DNA of 14,866 bases, from assembly GCA_964502775.1 (NCBI GenBank), contig CAZCYE010000039.1:1-14866 (forward strand). Reading direction: 5' to 3'. This document shows, piece after piece, positions 14,202 through 14,866 of this stretch; positions within the stretch are counted from its first letter, which is position 1, and every line of letters begins with the position of its first letter. The stretch is from CAZCYE01 sp964502775 (GTDB lineage: Bacteria; Actinomycetota; Acidimicrobiia; IMCC26256; PALSA-555). Position numbers and translations under genes: made by a program. The notes under the pieces are model-generated. The model worked only from the letters and a program-made list of their open reading frames with translations. It was not told the origin of the DNA and made no database searches.

Positions 14202-14318
14202 AGCCGCCGCGCAAGGGCGGGTCGGGGTGACGACGGTCGGGGCGCTGCCCCCCCGGCGTCCCGGTCGAGCCCCGATCCGCCCGCGGCCGAGTCATCTGCT
14301 GCCTGATGCTGACGAACT

Positions 14319-14351
14319 GAGGGCGCCCTGGGAAACCCCCGGGGCGCCCTC
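14319..14351. terminator. Strong hairpin between convergent whiB7-like and SnoaL-like genes
   Basis: A 14-bp stem (one G-T wobble) with GAGGGCGCCC and its complement on either side of an AAACC loop. It lies about 20 bases past the stop of the minus-strand gene and about 120 bases past the stop of the plus-strand gene. No T run is present, but its convergent position suggests a bidirectional terminator. Confidence 0.6.
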
Positions 14352-14372
14352 GACGCGTTCGGAACGCGCAGG

Positions 14373-14792
14373 TCAGCCCATCTCGGGGACCACACCGAGC
14401 TGGGTCATCATGCCGAGGTCGTTGCTCACGCCCCAGTGCTCGGCCGCCTTGTCGCCGGCGATCCGCAGCCGGTCGAACATCTCCACCGTCACGGTCTTGC
14501 CGGTCGGTGCGATGCCGCCGAGCTCGCCCTTGTGCGTACCCGTCATGATCGAATGCATCCACAGCTCGTCGCCATCGACCGCGGTACTGACGGTCTCGAC
14601 CTTCAGATCAGGGAACGCGTCGCGGAACATCTTGACGAAGGCCCTGACACCCTCTTTGCCGGGTGGCATTCCGGGCATCGTCTGGTGGTCCAAGAAGTCG
14701 TCGGTGACGAGCTCGTCGATCACTTCGACCTTGCCCTGGGTCATCACCTCGTCGTTGAAGCGCTTTCCCAGCGCCTTCCAATCTGCTGCCAT
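14373..14792 (-). CDS. SnoaL-like/ester cyclase-family protein (NTF2 fold)
   Basis: A 139-residue single-domain NTF2-fold protein. The pattern DELVTDDFLDHQTMPGMPPGKEGVRAFVKMFRDAFPDLKVE, followed by TGTHKGELGGIAPTGKTVTVEMFDRLRIAGDKAAEHW, is that of the SnoaL-like polyketide cyclase/'ester cyclase' family. Members in housekeeping contexts rarely have a known substrate, and no polyketide genes are nearby, so true cyclase activity is doubtful. The conserved His in DHQ and the Asp in MFDRLRI are where family members place acid-base residues. The ATG at 14792 has a G-rich ribosome-binding site (GGGGGTG) about six bases upstream. Confidence 0.87.
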   Translation of the reverse strand: MAADWKALGKRFNDEVMTQGKVEVIDELVTDDFLDHQTMPGMPPGKEGVRAFVKMFRDAFPDLKVETVSTAVDGDELWMHSIMTGTHKGELGGIAPTGKTVTVEMFDRLRIAGDKAAEHWGVSNDLGMMTQLGVVPEMG

Positions 14793-14830
14793 GCCGCACC
14801 CCCATGAATGTTTGGCCGCTCGGTCGGCCG

Positions 14831-14859
14831 AGTCTAGGAGTGCGCCGTGCTTCGGTCCA
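14831..14859 (-). promoter_or_regulatory. Candidate promoter of the SnoaL-like gene
   Basis: On the minus strand TGGACC (14859-14854) and TAGACT (14836-14831) are separated by exactly 17 bases. Each matches four of six consensus bases, and TAGACT fits the actinobacterial TANNNT form. It would give a leader of roughly 30 bases before the ATG at 14792. Confidence 0.4.
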
Positions 14860-14866
14860 CGGGACG

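Noticed and set aside
1..14866. CRISPR arrays, insertion sequences, transposases or integrases
   Set aside because: No regularly spaced repeats of CRISPR type and no transposase or integrase motifs were seen on either strand.

Overview
High-GC chromosomal DNA, most likely from an actinobacterium. A primary (RpoD/SigA-type) sigma factor, a WhiB protein with a WhiB7-type AT-hook, frequent GTG starts and TANNNT-like promoters all fit that phylum. An Acidimicrobiia-like lineage is my guess and cannot be proven from this window.

Layout. (1) 2-1051: the 3' end of the primary sigma factor gene, then a small cupin gene. (2) 1139-1211: a tRNA with anticodon CAT. (3) 1212 to about 5990: an accessory island with visibly more A/T at third codon positions. 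It holds a tightly overlapping three-gene operon: a PIN-domain nuclease, an unrecognised 241-residue protein and a Rad50/SMC-like ATPase with a CxxC zinc hook. A separate RelA/SpoT-domain gene follows. The operon has the architecture of the ABC-three-component/Lamassu-type anti-phage or anti-plasmid systems, here with a PIN nuclease where the effector would sit. (4) 5947-7853, minus strand: a DrrAB-like ABC exporter (ATPase and permease) whose third operon gene, a dihydrofolate-reductase-family gene, survives only as a start codon and about 17 codons. The island side begins there, so this marks the right-hand junction. (5) 7952-10561, plus strand: a CopC-CopD-YtkA-like copper protein, tRNA-Asn(GTT), pterin-4a-carbinolamine dehydratase and a small membrane-anchored protein. 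(6) 10650-12229: two adjacent inositol-monophosphatase-family genes, overlapping by 4 bases. (7) 12238-13404, minus strand: a serine beta-lactamase-family hydrolase. (8) 13457-14201: a WhiB7-like gene with a long leader. (9) 14373-14792, minus strand: a SnoaL-like protein.

Two systems deserve attention. The first is the PIN/unknown/Rad50-like operon with the neighbouring RelA/SpoT gene, a candidate defence island. The second is the leader of the whiB7-like gene. It has a promoter-like site, a 52-codon upstream ORF with a good ribosome-binding site, a perfect 12-bp GC-rich terminator, and a sequence inside the upstream ORF that can pair with the terminator's left arm at 11 of 12 positions. That is the layout expected for ribosome-mediated transcription attenuation, in which stalling on the upstream ORF would let transcription continue into whiB7.
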